A stretch of 64,000 nucleotides of DNA from Flavobacteriales bacterium (GCA_018335925.1 JAGXRF010000018.1:1-64000); one strand, 5' to 3'. Shown: positions 1-9,481, counted from the stretch's first letter. Notes: generated by a model from the letters alone, not told the origin. Translations and numbers: made by a program.

Positions 1-125
1 ATTACTGGCTGTAAACAATTGTCCACAATCTTTACACTTAAATCGTTGTTTATTTTGTTGAATACCCCATTTAATAGTTAGAAGACTTTTGCAGGTTGGA
101 CATCGCTTTTTTTTGAGATTTTCAT
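1..125 (-). CDS. Transposase N-terminus, zinc-ribbon type (partial, off left edge)
   Basis: Reading leftward, one frame gives a zinc ribbon: CPTC, then about 20 residues later CKDCGQLFTASN. Such N-terminal ribbons are typical of several insertion-sequence transposases (IS1595-like and zinc-binding IS256-variant families). Only about 40 residues are visible, so the IS family cannot be fixed. The ribbon frame has no ATG, GTG or TTG start after its upstream stop codon. The ATG at 125 lies in the other frame, MKISKK, and would enter the ribbon frame by a -1 slip on a run of eight A residues, A AAA AAG. Either the start is unusual (ATT), the gene uses frameshifting, or the copy is damaged. No overlap with the neighbouring mtgA gene. 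Confidence 0.6.
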
Positions 126-132
126 AAATAAA

Positions 133-166
133 AAAAGTTTATTGAAACGAATTTCAATAAACTTTT
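133..166. repeat. Perfect 15-bp inverted repeat at the IS end
   Basis: Arms 133-147 and 152-166 are perfect inverted copies (arm AAAAGTTTATTGAAA) around a CGAA loop. It sits immediately upstream of the transposase start, between the IS gene and the chromosomal mtgA gene. Hairpins at IS ends often stop transcription from outside entering the transposase gene; that role is inferred. The exact IS boundary is not visible because the other end is outside the window. Confidence 0.7.
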
Positions 167-239
167 GGAAACACCATATTTTATAATGTCTAACAGCTGT
201 TTTACCAACTATTTTTGACTATTAAACCCGATTTTAAAG

Positions 240-268
240 GGTTGCTTGGAATTTTCTAAGCAACCTTT
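240..268. terminator. Hairpin terminator downstream of mtgA
   Basis: Stem GGTTGCTT (240-247) pairs with AAGCAACC (258-265) around a 10-base loop. A T run follows on the plus strand, and a weaker CTTTAAAAT stretch follows on the minus strand. It lies just past the mtgA stop codon, so it most likely ends the mtgA transcript and insulates it from the IS. Confidence 0.6.
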
Positions 269-269
269 T

Positions 270-950
270 TTAATATTCTATCGGACCTAAAGTTCGCATA
301 ACACGTTGAATTTTATCTTTTCTACCGTTAATATACCTACTGGAATTGGTTGCTTTGTACTCTCTCGGATTAGGTAAAATAGCTGCGATGCTTGCTGCTT
401 CTCGGGCAGTTAAATTTTTGGCATCTTTTTGAAAATAAACTTGTGCTGCTGCTTGTGCTCCATAAACGCCATTTCCCATTTCAATGCTATTCAAATACAC
501 TTCCATGATGCGTTCTTTCCCCCAAACTAGCTCAATCAAAAAAGTAAAATAGGCTTCTAAACCTTTTCGCACATAGCTTCTGCCAGGCCATAAAAAAACG
601 TTTTTAGCAGTTTGTTGCGAAATGGTACTTCCTCCTTTCATTTTTTTCCCTTTGGCATTGTTTTCTCTGGCTTTTTTAATTGCCTCCCAATCAAATCCAC
701 CATGGGTTAAAAATTTACCATCTTCACTTGCAATTACTGCTCGTTGCATTTGCATAGATATTTCTTCTAAAGGCACCCAATCATGACTATATACTACCTC
801 TTCGCTATTTTTAAGTTGCTCCATAGCTCTAATACCCATTAATGGAGTAAAAGGTACCGGAACAAATTTAAAAAGGATGACCAAAAAAATACTGATGGCA
901 AAAAACCAAAGGGCAGCTTTAAATAAAAATCTAAAAATCTTGGCTATCAT
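270..950 (-). CDS. mtgA: Monofunctional peptidoglycan glycosyltransferase MtgA
   Basis: Polymerises lipid II into glycan strands at the outer face of the inner membrane, without a transpeptidase domain. One N-terminal membrane helix (about residues 11-30) is followed by a GT51 domain with the family motifs: [10 protein letters not shown], carrying the catalytic Glu76; [12 protein letters not shown]; and [20 protein letters not shown]. Length (about 226 residues) is normal for the family. I chose the ATG at 950, which puts the membrane helix near the start as in relatives. A longer frame begins at 983 and would overlap the 3' end of the upstream oxidoreductase gene. Probably co-transcribed with that gene, which ends 16 bases upstream. 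Confidence 0.93.
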   Translation of the reverse strand: MIAKIFRFLFKAALWFFAISIFLVILFKFVPVPFTPLMGIRAMEQLKNSEEVVYSHDWVPLEEISMQMQRAVIASEDGKFLTHGGFDWEAIKKARENNAKGKKMKGGSTISQQTAKNVFLWPGRSYVRKGLEAYFTFLIELVWGKERIMEVYLNSIEMGNGVYGAQAAAQVYFQKDAKNLTAREAASIAAILPNPREYKATNSSRYINGRKDKIQRVMRTLGPIEY

Positions 951-966
951 GACTAAATTCTTTCTT

Positions 967-2079
967 TTAATTACAAAATTCACTTAATGTTTTTCCAACC
1001 GAAGCTCCAATTGCCACTCCCATCCCTCCCATTCTAACGCCAACGTAAACCCGATTAGAAAGTGCTTTTAAGATGGGTTTTTTCTCCTGTCCAACTCCCA
1101 TAATACCACTCCATCGTTGGTCAATTTCAAAAGGAGTTTTAGGTAAAATAACTTCTTTCAAATAGTCTTCTAATTGGTTTTGAATCAAATCAGTAACCGA
1201 AATTTCCGTGGTAGTTTCGCCTACAAAATCTAAATTTCTTCCTCCTCCAAACAAAATTCTATCGTGGATGTTGCGAAAGTAATAAAACCCTTCGTCTAAA
1301 TGAAACGTTCCTTTGACAGACAAATTTGGAATGGGCTTGGTAATTAATACTTGAGCTCGGGCAGGTTTTACATCGTCCACCCAATTGCCACTAAAGCCAT
1401 TGGTTGCCACATATAAATAAGAAGTTTGGATGTTTCCAATGCTAGTTGCTACTTGTACTTTGTCATTCATTTCTGCCCATTCAAGCACAGTCATTTGGTT
1501 TCTGATTTGAATTTGATTTTGTTGGCATAATTGTACCAATGCAAACATCATTTTTCCGGTATCAATTTGTGATTCAAATGGATTAAAAGCTACTTCGGGA
1601 TGGATGTTATCAAACGTAAACGGACTCTTTTTCCAACTAAAAACAGCTGAATGAAACAAAGGCTCTAATAAACGATTGATGAAGGTAGTTTTCTCTTTAC
1701 AATTTTCAAAAAGATCTGAATTATTAGGCAAAAATAATTCATATCCACCTAAATTTTGAAAGTCCATTTGGGTTGGAGGTACTAATAGTTGCAAAGTTTT
1801 TAAGCCTTCCCACCGTTGTTGGACCAATTGAAAAACTTCTTCCTCAGATTTACTTTTTAAATCACTTAAAATTTCAGAGATGCTTCCAAAACAAGCAAAT
1901 CCTGCATTCTTAGTGCTTGCACCTTCGGGCAAAAAACCTTTTTCTAAAACTACAATTTTATGGGTAGGAAATTTTTTTCGCAAATGCAATGCACAACTTA
2001 ACCCAACAATGCCACTTCCAATAATCAAGTGGTCGGTTGGTTGTAGTAGTTGATCTCGCTCCCAGTAGCTTAGTTGCAT
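967..2079 (-). CDS. FAD-dependent oxidoreductase, DAO/DadA family
   Basis: An N-terminal dinucleotide-binding fold is visible: [15 protein letters not shown] (GxGxxG at about residues 21-26), then [19 protein letters not shown], typical of DAO-family amine or amino-acid oxidases such as glycine oxidase, D-amino-acid dehydrogenase and gamma-glutamylputrescine oxidase. The C-terminal region has RWSGIMG and [13 protein letters not shown], the usual flavin-closing segment. Substrate cannot be told. The frame extends to a TTG at 2100, but the ATG at 2079 fits the family better and lies just downstream of a TATCTTTG -7-like element. Divergent from queG. Confidence 0.85.
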   Translation of the reverse strand: MQLSYWERDQLLQPTDHLIIGSGIVGLSCALHLRKKFPTHKIVVLEKGFLPEGASTKNAGFACFGSISEILSDLKSKSEEEVFQLVQQRWEGLKTLQLLVPPTQMDFQNLGGYELFLPNNSDLFENCKEKTTFINRLLEPLFHSAVFSWKKSPFTFDNIHPEVAFNPFESQIDTGKMMFALVQLCQQNQIQIRNQMTVLEWAEMNDKVQVATSIGNIQTSYLYVATNGFSGNWVDDVKPARAQVLITKPIPNLSVKGTFHLDEGFYYFRNIHDRILFGGGRNLDFVGETTTEISVTDLIQNQLEDYLKEVILPKTPFEIDQRWSGIMGVGQEKKPILKALSNRVYVGVRMGGMGVAIGASVGKTLSEFCN

Positions 2080-2159
2080 ATTTATTTGAGTAGAATTCAA
2101 AGATAAAAAGCTAAAGCGATTTTTTCGTTTATTTTTGTGGTAACCTACAAAAATTTATT

Positions 2160-3089
2160 TTGAACCTTACACAAAAAAGTCATTGGATTAAAGAACGAGC
2201 TAAAGCAATCGGTTTTTTGTCGTGTGGAATTTCTAAAGCAGGTTTTTTAGAAGAAGAAGCTCCAAGATTAGAGCAATGGTTGCAGGCCAATCATCACGGA
2301 CAAATGGCTTACATGGCCAATCATTTTGACAAAAGATTGGATCCCACAAAATTGGTAGAAGGTGCAAAATCTGTGATTTCGGTTTTGTATAATTATTTTC
2401 CGGAGCAAAAACAAACCCCGGATAGTTTTCAAATTTCCAAATATGCTTACGGTGAGGATTATCATTTGGTGGTAAAAGATCATTTAAAGACTTTATTGCA
2501 TCAAATGCAAGAGCAATTTGGAGATTTTTACGGAAGGGTTTTTGTAGATTCGGCACCTATTTTAGAAAAAGCTTGGGCAGCTAAAAGCGGTCTAGGTTGG
2601 GTTGGAAAAAATGCCAATTTGATTACCAAAAGTGTAGGCTCGTTTTATTTTATTGCTGAAATTATTGTAGATATTGATTTAGAAGCGGATGCTCCAACTA
2701 CAGATCATTGTGGTAGTTGTACCGCTTGTATAGATGCTTGCCCTACGGAAGCTATTATTGCCCCTTATGTGATTGATGGCAGCAAGTGTATTTCGTATGC
2801 TACCATTGAATTGAAAGAGCAAATTCCAAGTTACTTTTTAAACCACATGGACGATTGGATGTTTGGTTGTGATGTATGCCAAGATGTTTGTCCGTGGAAC
2901 CGATTTGCAACTCCACATCAAGAACCAAGATTTACCCCAAACGAAAAACTATTACAATTCCATAAAAAAGATTGGGAGGAAATTACCGAAGAATTGTTTC
3001 AGGAAATTTTTAAAAAAAGTGCCGTAAAACGAACCAAATTTGCAGGCTTGCAACGCAATATTCAATTTATTTCTTCCCTCCAATCATAA
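2160..3089 (+). CDS. queG: Epoxyqueuosine reductase QueG
   Basis: Performs the last step of queuosine synthesis: cobalamin-dependent reduction of epoxyqueuosine to queuosine in the wobble position of GUN-anticodon tRNAs. The N-terminal half is the cobalamin-binding reductase region ([28 protein letters not shown]). Two ferredoxin-like clusters follow: [12 protein letters not shown] (about residue 184) and [13 protein letters not shown] (about residue 237). Length 309 is normal. The start is a TTG; the next in-frame Met is about 50 residues in and would remove conserved sequence. A TATTTTTG -7-like element lies at 2130-2137. The 3' end overlaps convergent tsaB by 23 bases. Confidence 0.95.
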   Translation: MNLTQKSHWIKERAKAIGFLSCGISKAGFLEEEAPRLEQWLQANHHGQMAYMANHFDKRLDPTKLVEGAKSVISVLYNYFPEQKQTPDSFQISKYAYGEDYHLVVKDHLKTLLHQMQEQFGDFYGRVFVDSAPILEKAWAAKSGLGWVGKNANLITKSVGSFYFIAEIIVDIDLEADAPTTDHCGSCTACIDACPTEAIIAPYVIDGSKCISYATIELKEQIPSYFLNHMDDWMFGCDVCQDVCPWNRFATPHQEPRFTPNEKLLQFHKKDWEEITEELFQEIFKKSAVKRTKFAGLQRNIQFISSLQS

Positions 3090-3726
3090 ACTCTTTGAGA
3101 TAATATGGCTCAAAATAAGCCACATCTTCCCATTGTTTATTTTGGAACTTTTTCCAACTCATAGCACTCATTTCTTTGGCAGAAGGGTATACGATATCTT
3201 CAAAAAAAATAAACTTCGAATCTGTTAATACTGTTTTTGCTTTGCTAGTTGCATCACCAAAAACATAGCAAGCATCGTTAAGATTCGCAAAAGAATGTTC
3301 GTCTAATACCAATGCTTGTGTTGGAACTATGCAAGTTCCTGATTCGTCAAAAACACTGGTATAAACTTCCATTCTTCGGGCATCTAACATCGGAATAAAA
3401 AAACCTTTGTTTTTTGGAGCTGCATTGCACAAAACAGCTAAAGTTTCTACACTAATTAAAGGGATTTGTAAAGCACTACAATATCCTTTTGCTGCAGAAA
3501 CCCCAATGCGAAGTCCGGTATAGGACCCTGGGCCTTTACTTACTGCTACTGCTTGGATATCAGAAAAAGTGATCCCTGTTTTAGCAATTGCTTCTGCCAC
3601 AAAATCGTGTAATTTTTCCGCATGGGTATAGTCTTGCGAAGCCAATTCCAAACAAACCAAAGTTTCCCCTTGGTTGGCTATGCTAACAGAGCAGTTTTTG
3701 GTAGAAGTTTCGAGGTTGAGTATCAT
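3067..3726 (-). CDS. tsaB: tRNA t6A biosynthesis protein TsaB
   Basis: Partner of TsaD and TsaE in making threonylcarbamoyladenosine at position 37 of ANN-decoding tRNAs. The actin-like ATPase fold is seen from [16 protein letters not shown] at the N-terminus and [21 protein letters not shown] around residue 65, both hallmarks of TsaB. Length 219 is normal. Starts at the ATG at 3726. Converges on queG, with the last 23 bases overlapping. Separated from the upstream efflux operon by an inverted repeat. Confidence 0.94.
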   Translation of the reverse strand: MILNLETSTKNCSVSIANQGETLVCLELASQDYTHAEKLHDFVAEAIAKTGITFSDIQAVAVSKGPGSYTGLRIGVSAAKGYCSALQIPLISVETLAVLCNAAPKNKGFFIPMLDARRMEVYTSVFDESGTCIVPTQALVLDEHSFANLNDACYVFGDATSKAKTVLTDSKFIFFEDIVYPSAKEMSAMSWKKFQNKQWEDVAYFEPYYLKEFMIGGKK

Positions 3727-3736
3727 GGTGGTTAAG

Positions 3737-3817
3737 AGTGAGTAGTAATTAGTGAGTAGTGAAAAGTTAAGAGTAATCTGACTACAAAAATAAGCTATTC
3801 ACTAATTACTATTCACT
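3737..3817. repeat. 23-bp inverted repeat between tsaB and the efflux operon
   Basis: Arms 3737-3759 and 3795-3817 are inverted copies with two mismatches. The unit is AGTGA(A/G)TAGTAATTAGT plus GA(A/G)TAG. Further partial AGTGAA-like copies continue to 3830. It may form a hairpin in RNA, with two G-U pairs in the plus-strand sense. The low-complexity character suggests an intergenic repeat family; whether other copies exist in the genome cannot be seen here. Confidence 0.6.
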
Positions 3818-3826
3818 GTTCACTTT

Positions 3827-5077
3827 TCACGATTTTTTAGTCTCCTCTTTTTTTAACATTACGGCATCTCCCGATTTGAGTTCTTTACTCACTAAGGTGT
3901 AAGGTCCGGTAATTACTACTTCTTCTTTTTTCAATCCTTCCAGAACTTCTAAGTAAGTTTCGTCTTGAATGCCGGTTTTGATCACTTTTATTTTGGCTTT
4001 TCCATTCACTTTTACAAAAACGCACTCCATTTTTTTGGTCGATTTTGCAATATCATCTTGGGTAGCATTTGCCGAAGTATCGGATTTTACCACTACTGCA
4101 CTAATTGGCACTGCCAAAACTTTTTCTTTTTTCTTGGTAATAATATCTACGGTTGCTGTCATTCCCGGACGAAATGGGGAGTAATTTTCTGGTTTTCCTT
4201 CTAATAAATCTTGATAAGAATCGCGTAAAATGCGAACTTTTACTTTAAAATTAGTTACTTGATCGGCTGTTAACGCAGTGCTTGATGTGTTCGATATAGA
4301 AGTTACTTCTCCTTTAAATTGTTTTTTTAAATAAGCATCAACCTCAATATTGGCTTCATCTCCAATAGAGATTTTTACAATATCATTTTCATTTACATCT
4401 ACTTCTACTTCCATGCTGTTAAGGTTGGCAACTCGCATAATTTCTGTACCAGCCATTTGTTGGGTTCCTACCACTCTTTCTCCTAATTCCGTGCTTAATA
4501 AAGAGATGGTTCCGTCCATTGGAGCATAAATGGTGGTTCTACCTAAGCTTTCTTTGGCTTCATTTACAGTAGCAGAAGCACTTTGAACCGTAAAATAAGC
4601 GGCTTCTTTGGTAGCTTTAGCAGTTTCAAATGTAGCCACCACACGATCCCATTCTGCTTTGGAAATGATTCCTTTTTCAAACAAAGGTTTGTTTCGTTTA
4701 AAATTGGCTTCTGCCTCTGCCAAGTTTGCGGTAGCTTGCGTTAAACCAGCTTTGGTATTTGACAAACTAGCAACAGAACGGTTGTATCCGGAGGTGTATA
4801 ATTCGGGATTAACTCTTGCCAAAACTTGCCCTTTTTTTACTTGGTCTCCTTCTTTAATTGGTAAAAAGATGATTTCACCAGACACTTCCGAAGAAATTTT
4901 TACTTCGGTTTCTGGTTGAATTTTTCCGGTAGCAGAAACGGTTTCGATGATAGTTCTTTCGATAATTTTTGCAGTTTCTACTTCTTTTCCTTCCGGCTTT
5001 TTGCCTTTAGAATATAGTACAATACCAACGATTGCTAACAGAAATATGCTTAATAAGATGATGACAGGTTTTTTCAT
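3827..5077 (-). CDS. Efflux periplasmic adaptor, HlyD/MacA family
   Basis: A membrane-fusion protein that bridges an inner-membrane pump and an outer-membrane channel. It has one N-terminal membrane helix (about residues 5-24), then the split barrel-sandwich/lipoyl halves (KISSEVSGEIIFLPIKEGDQVKKGQVLARV and TIYAPMDGTISLLSTELGERV regions) enclosing an alpha-helical hairpin rich in Ala and Glu (about 85-190), then beta-barrel and membrane-proximal domains. Length 416 is typical. It is 22 bases downstream of the TolC-family gene and shares its operon. No pump gene (MacB or RND) follows, so the transporter must be encoded elsewhere. Confidence 0.9.
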   Translation of the reverse strand: MKKPVIILLSIFLLAIVGIVLYSKGKKPEGKEVETAKIIERTIIETVSATGKIQPETEVKISSEVSGEIIFLPIKEGDQVKKGQVLARVNPELYTSGYNRSVASLSNTKAGLTQATANLAEAEANFKRNKPLFEKGIISKAEWDRVVATFETAKATKEAAYFTVQSASATVNEAKESLGRTTIYAPMDGTISLLSTELGERVVGTQQMAGTEIMRVANLNSMEVEVDVNENDIVKISIGDEANIEVDAYLKKQFKGEVTSISNTSSTALTADQVTNFKVKVRILRDSYQDLLEGKPENYSPFRPGMTATVDIITKKKEKVLAVPISAVVVKSDTSANATQDDIAKSTKKMECVFVKVNGKAKIKVIKTGIQDETYLEVLEGLKKEEVVITGPYTLVSKELKSGDAVMLKKEETKKS

Positions 5078-5099
5078 TTTTCGAAAAAATTATGTTGGG

Positions 5100-6587
5100 T
5101 TATGGTCTTTCGTAAATAGGTAATCCGAAATATAAAGCTAAAATTTTGGTACGGAATAAATAATCGTATTTGGTTCTCAACACCTCCGATTCAGCAGCAG
5201 TTAATAAATTTTGTGCTTGGGTTAAATCGTAAGTGTTTAACAAGCCAACTTGGTATCGTTCTGAAGCATAAAAATAAGCTTCTTTTCGGGCTTCCAAAGC
5301 GGTAATTGCTGCTTCATAAGCTTTTTGAGCTCCTTGTGCATCGCTATAGGCAGTAAATACATTTCTTTCTAAATTTAAAGTTTCTTGCTCTAATGCCAAT
5401 TCACTTCGTTTTACCAACACTTTACTTCTTGCTACATTGTTTCTAACAGAAAGTCCGTTTAAAATTGGTATGTTTAACTGCACCCCAAAACTTTGTCCTT
5501 TGTTGATGTCAAATTGTTCCCAAACGGATAAAGGATTTCCTGTTATTGCCAACAAATTTGGTCTAATTACATTTTGATTGGTGCCTTCAACCACACCAAT
5601 GGTAGTAAATGGATTGTTTGGATCTTGTTGAAAACCCACAATTCTGTCAAAATAAGCTGCACGGGTGTTGAATGCATAAAAACCGGTTAAACGAGGTTGA
5701 AAAGCTCCTTTGGCAATTTTTACATCTTTTTCTGCCAAAGCAATATTGTTTTCTGCAATTTTTATTTCATATCTAATTTCCTTGGCTTTGTTAAAAATGG
5801 TTTCTGCTTTTTCTAACAATAGCGGACTTTTTTCCATTGGATAGTCTTCGTCTGCAATATCAAAATTTTGGTAATTTTCTAATTGCAATAATTGCCCAAG
5901 CGATAATTTTGACAATAGCAACGCATTTTCGGCTTGTATCACTCTTTGTTCATCGGCAGCCACAGTTGCAGTTCTGTCTAAATAATCTCCTTTCGGAATT
6001 TGTCCGGCTTCCCAAAGTTCTTTGGCTCGAGACATTTGCTCCTTGTTGGTTTTTAATTGCGATTGCTGCACTTTTAAAGCCTCTTTATTGAACAAAATTT
6101 GCAAATAAGCATTGGCCACATTTAAAGCGATATCGTCTTGCATTTGCGAGAGTTGGTATTGTGCAGCAATTTTTTGCAATCGGGCTCTTTGTAAACGGTT
6201 TTGGTTTTGCATCCCGTTATAAATATCTACACCAACATTTAATCCGGCAGAGGTAAATTGGGTGGTTTGATTTTCTAACAAACCTGTGGTAATGTTTTGG
6301 TTTAAACCAATGTTCCAAGAGTGGGTGCCAAAGGCATTCATGCTAGGTAAAAAGCTTCCAATTGCATCTTTTTTGGCAATTTCAGCCAAGTCTTTTTCCA
6401 AGCCGGTTTGTTTGATTTGGATGTTATTTTGCAAGGCATATTGCACACAGGCTTCTAATGTCCATTTACTAGGTTGATTTTGTCCGAAAACTAATGGAAA
6501 AACAAATCCAATGCACCATACAAAACTCCAATATGACTTTCTTTTTGAATACACGGTTTTCAAAGTTTGCTGATTTAATTGCAACAT
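5100..6587 (-). CDS. TolC-family outer-membrane efflux protein
   Basis: Outer-membrane channel of a tripartite exporter. An N-terminal signal region (hydrophobic stretch ending ...FPLVFGQNQ, about residues 18-36) is followed by WTLEACVQYALQNNIQI, the usual opening of TolC-family repeats, and by two long helical hairpin repeats. The second repeat ends near RYQVGLLNTYDLTQAQNLL, a strong family signature. Length 495 is normal. First gene of a two-gene operon with the adaptor downstream. Divergent from the DUF4403 lipoprotein gene with only 51 bases between. Confidence 0.9.
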   Translation of the reverse strand: MLQLNQQTLKTVYSKRKSYWSFVWCIGFVFPLVFGQNQPSKWTLEACVQYALQNNIQIKQTGLEKDLAEIAKKDAIGSFLPSMNAFGTHSWNIGLNQNITTGLLENQTTQFTSAGLNVGVDIYNGMQNQNRLQRARLQKIAAQYQLSQMQDDIALNVANAYLQILFNKEALKVQQSQLKTNKEQMSRAKELWEAGQIPKGDYLDRTATVAADEQRVIQAENALLLSKLSLGQLLQLENYQNFDIADEDYPMEKSPLLLEKAETIFNKAKEIRYEIKIAENNIALAEKDVKIAKGAFQPRLTGFYAFNTRAAYFDRIVGFQQDPNNPFTTIGVVEGTNQNVIRPNLLAITGNPLSVWEQFDINKGQSFGVQLNIPILNGLSVRNNVARSKVLVKRSELALEQETLNLERNVFTAYSDAQGAQKAYEAAITALEARKEAYFYASERYQVGLLNTYDLTQAQNLLTAAESEVLRTKYDYLFRTKILALYFGLPIYERP

Positions 6588-6638
6588 AGGTAGCTTTTTG
6601 TACAGAAGTGTTACATTTGTTTGTCATTTTGTTGATTT

Positions 6639-8030
6639 ATGAGCAAATATTTTTTACCAATTGCAATAGGAGTTTTGTTTTTGATTACTTCTTGTTCCAC
6701 TACCAAACAATTAGCCACCATGGCACCAGAAAAAAATGATGCGACTTCTGTTGCATACGATGCCAAAACTTCTTTTTTGCCATTACCTATTCAAATTCCT
6801 TATACAGAATTATCTAAGCAATTAAATGTTAATTTGCCAAGAGAAATGTATAAAGATACTGTAGTGGAAGACGATGATTTAAAAGTGTTGTTGGAAAAAA
6901 CAGGAGACTTACAACTTTCTTTTTTAGATGGGAAGATATTAACCACTTTGCCATTAAAGGCAACCATTCAATACAGATATGGGACGGACAGATTGGGAGT
7001 AAAACTTTTTGATACCAAAACATTTGTGCTTAATGGAGTAGTGGAGTTGCATAGTGAAGTGCATTTGACTAATTGGAAATTATCTACCAAAACCAAGTTA
7101 GAAAAAATCAATTGGGTAGAGAGTCCAACCATGTCTATGTTAGGGAAACCAATTCCGGTGACGTATTTGATGAACCCCGCAATCAAGATTTTTAGAGGCA
7201 AAATTGAAAAATCTATAGATGATGCCATTGCCAAGAATGTAGATTTTAAACCTCAAGTTTTACAAGCCATGCAACAAATAAGCGAGCCTTTTACAATGAG
7301 TGATGCTTATGAGGCTTGGCTACAAGTAATTCCGCTAGAGTTGTATACTACCCAAGCAATTTTGGAGCCCAAGGAAATTGTAATTGAAATGGGTTTAAAA
7401 TGCATGATGGAAACTACACTTGGTAAAAAGCCAATCAAGAAATGGCAAGCGAGTAGTTTGGTATTAAAACCTGTGATGAGTATGCCGGATCAATTTCAGG
7501 CAAATGTGGTTGCAGTTTCCAATTATGCAGAAGCATCTAGGATTGTTACTAAAAATTTTAAGGGATATACTTTTGAAGATGGCAATCGAAAAGTGGTTGT
7601 ACAAGAGGTGCAACTTTGGCACCAATCGGGTAAAATGGTCATTGCACTGACTGTTCAAGGAAGTATTAACGGGAAGATTTATTTAAAAGGAATTCCGAAA
7701 TACGATGCCCAAACCAAAGAAGTCTATTTTGAAGAGATGGATTATGTGTTAGACACCAAAAATGTATTGATGAAAACAGCCAATTGGTTGTTGAGCGGGA
7801 TGATTTTAAAGAAAATTCAAAAGCAATGTAAGTACTCCATAGCTCCGAATTTACAAGAGGCAGAAAAACAAATAAAATCCTACTTTAACGGTTACGAACC
7901 AACCAAAGGAGTTAAAGTTTATGGGACACTAAAAAGTTTAGATTTAGATCAGTTTCAATTGATGCAACAAGGTTTTGTGGTGTTTTTAAAAGCAACCGGT
8001 AAGGTTCAAGTAAAAATTAATGGGATGTGA
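6639..8030 (+). CDS. DUF4403 family lipoprotein
   Basis: Signal peptide with lipobox LITSC (Cys at about residue 19), so probably membrane-anchored. The body matches DUF4403: LPIQIPYTELSKQLNVNLP near the N-terminus, then an all-beta rich region without catalytic motifs. Proteins of this family contain repeated lipid-binding-like (TULIP/BPI-type) folds by prediction; function is unknown. Length 463 is normal. A TACATTTG -7-like element lies at 6612-6619. Its stop codon abuts the stop of the convergent gene at 8031 with no intergenic base. Confidence 0.8.
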   Translation: MSKYFLPIAIGVLFLITSCSTTKQLATMAPEKNDATSVAYDAKTSFLPLPIQIPYTELSKQLNVNLPREMYKDTVVEDDDLKVLLEKTGDLQLSFLDGKILTTLPLKATIQYRYGTDRLGVKLFDTKTFVLNGVVELHSEVHLTNWKLSTKTKLEKINWVESPTMSMLGKPIPVTYLMNPAIKIFRGKIEKSIDDAIAKNVDFKPQVLQAMQQISEPFTMSDAYEAWLQVIPLELYTTQAILEPKEIVIEMGLKCMMETTLGKKPIKKWQASSLVLKPVMSMPDQFQANVVAVSNYAEASRIVTKNFKGYTFEDGNRKVVVQEVQLWHQSGKMVIALTVQGSINGKIYLKGIPKYDAQTKEVYFEEMDYVLDTKNVLMKTANWLLSGMILKKIQKQCKYSIAPNLQEAEKQIKSYFNGYEPTKGVKVYGTLKSLDLDQFQLMQQGFVVFLKATGKVQVKINGM

Positions 8031-8267
8031 TTAGCTTGTGGTTGTGTTTTTCTTCTTTCCAAACTTCATTCGGTATATCATATAAAACACAATTCCAACC
8101 AAAATATACGGAAATGCCATCAGCCATACAATACCATCATTTACGGCTTCAGCTTTCAATCCTCCTTCTTCCGATTCTAATACCGCTCTACACATGGCAC
8201 ATTGTGCATGGGCAATACTGGTAATCAGCAAAAATAAAACCGAAAATAAGAAAGCTTTAATTGCCAT
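8031..8267 (-). CDS. Small membrane protein with CAMC motif, oxidase-assembly locus
   Basis: 78 residues: a signal or membrane segment (about 3-21), the sequence AQCAMCRAVLES just after it, a second membrane helix (about 46-66) and a basic tail. The CxxC just outside the first helix could bind metal or be redox active. It overlaps the end of the DUF420 gene by 11 bases and is the last gene of a group with DUF420 and SCO, which suggests a role near cytochrome oxidase assembly. That is inference from position; I do not recognise a named family. Confidence 0.75.
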   Translation of the reverse strand: MAIKAFLFSVLFLLITSIAHAQCAMCRAVLESEEGGLKAEAVNDGIVWLMAFPYILVGIVFYMIYRMKFGKKKNTTTS

Positions 8268-8796
8268 AATAAGGAGAAATCATCAAATAAATAATTACCC
8301 CAGTCACCGCAACATACAACCACAACGGGAAAGTGATTTTAGCTAATTTTTTGTGACGTTCAAAGTTTTCGGATACAGCTCTCACATAGGTGTATAACAC
8401 CAAAGGAATGATAATAATTGATAGTAAAATGTGACTAATTAAAAGGAAAAAGTATACTGGTCTGATCCAGCCTTCTCCTCCAAAAGAAGTAGAGTCGGAG
8501 GTCATGTGGTACACCACATACATTACCAAAAATATCACAGAAAACGCAATGGCTGTTTGGGTGAGTTTTTCATGAAGTTTTCTTTTCCCATTTTTAATTG
8601 CAAGCACAGCTGCAACCAATAATATGGCAGTTGCTCCGTTAATTGCAGCATAAATAGGAGGTAAAAAGTACATGGGCTCTACCTGTATACCGTAATCTTT
8701 TAATTTTACTCCAAATAATAAAGCAACCACAATTGGAATGGCTATGGATACTACTACAATCCACTTATTAAATTTTTCTTCTATTGCTTGGTTCAT
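8257..8796 (-). CDS. DUF420 membrane protein, probable cytochrome oxidase assembly factor
   Basis: 179 residues with five predicted membrane helices. The arrangement and conserved His residues (KLHEKLTQTA, VVYHMTSDS, LLISHILLS) match DUF420, a family related to CtaM and usually found next to SCO and oxidase genes. It probably helps mature the heme-copper oxidase, for example in copper or heme insertion. The gene begins 4 bases after the SCO stop and overlaps the next small gene, so the three are translated together. Confidence 0.85.
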   Translation of the reverse strand: MNQAIEEKFNKWIVVVSIAIPIVVALLFGVKLKDYGIQVEPMYFLPPIYAAINGATAILLVAAVLAIKNGKRKLHEKLTQTAIAFSVIFLVMYVVYHMTSDSTSFGGEGWIRPVYFFLLISHILLSIIIIPLVLYTYVRAVSENFERHKKLAKITFPLWLYVAVTGVIIYLMISPYYGN

Positions 8797-8800
8797 AGGT

Positions 8801-9481
8801 TTATTCTTTAATTAAAACTTTTGCATCTTGTAAAATGGCTTGTATTCCTTCTGGTTCTAAACCATCATAGTATACAATTGGGTTGCCAAAATTGTCTTTA
8901 CGGCTTCTGATATTTCCTTTTTTATCTACCAAAGCAAACAAACCTGAGTGTTCAAAACCACCATCTACATTTGGGTTTTGTGCTGCATACAAATTAAATC
9001 CCTTGTTGGCTATTTCGTAAATATAGTTTTGGTCGCCGGTTAAAAAGTGCCAATTGGCATGACGAATCCCTAATTCTTCTGCATGTTTTTTAAGTACTTC
9101 TGGAGTATCGTTAGTTGGGTTGATGGTAACAGAAACAATTCCAAAATCTTCTCTATCTAAAAACTGAGCTTCTATTAATTTCATGTTTTCATTCATCTTT
9201 GGACAAATGGTAGGACAAGTAGAAAAGAAAAATTCCACGATATAAACTTTTCCTAGCATGCTTTGATTGGAGATGGTTTGTCCGTTTTGGTTGGTAAGTT
9301 CAAAAGATGGGACTTTTCCTATTTTTTGCAATACCTGATCGGTAGTTTCCGTGCTTTGTTGGTGTAATCTGTTTTTATCTAAGGTAGATCCGTTTTGAAT
9401 TCTATCGATAATTCGTGGGATGAAAATGATTCCGAAAACCAATATAATAAATGAGATACCTATGTAAGATTTGTTTTTCAT
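8801..9481 (-). CDS. SCO1/SenC family copper chaperone
   Basis: Delivers copper to, or reduces, the CuA site of cytochrome oxidase subunit II. Membrane-anchored by an N-terminal helix. The thioredoxin fold carries the copper-binding FFFSTCPTICPKMNEN (CxxxC) and the distal His in GGFEHSGLFALVDKKG. Length is about 226. The ATG at 9481 is preferred over a TTG three codons upstream. It directly follows the 9492-10151 gene and precedes DUF420. Confidence 0.93.
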   Translation of the reverse strand: MKNKSYIGISFIILVFGIIFIPRIIDRIQNGSTLDKNRLHQQSTETTDQVLQKIGKVPSFELTNQNGQTISNQSMLGKVYIVEFFFSTCPTICPKMNENMKLIEAQFLDREDFGIVSVTINPTNDTPEVLKKHAEELGIRHANWHFLTGDQNYIYEIANKGFNLYAAQNPNVDGGFEHSGLFALVDKKGNIRSRKDNFGNPIVYYDGLEPEGIQAILQDAKVLIKE

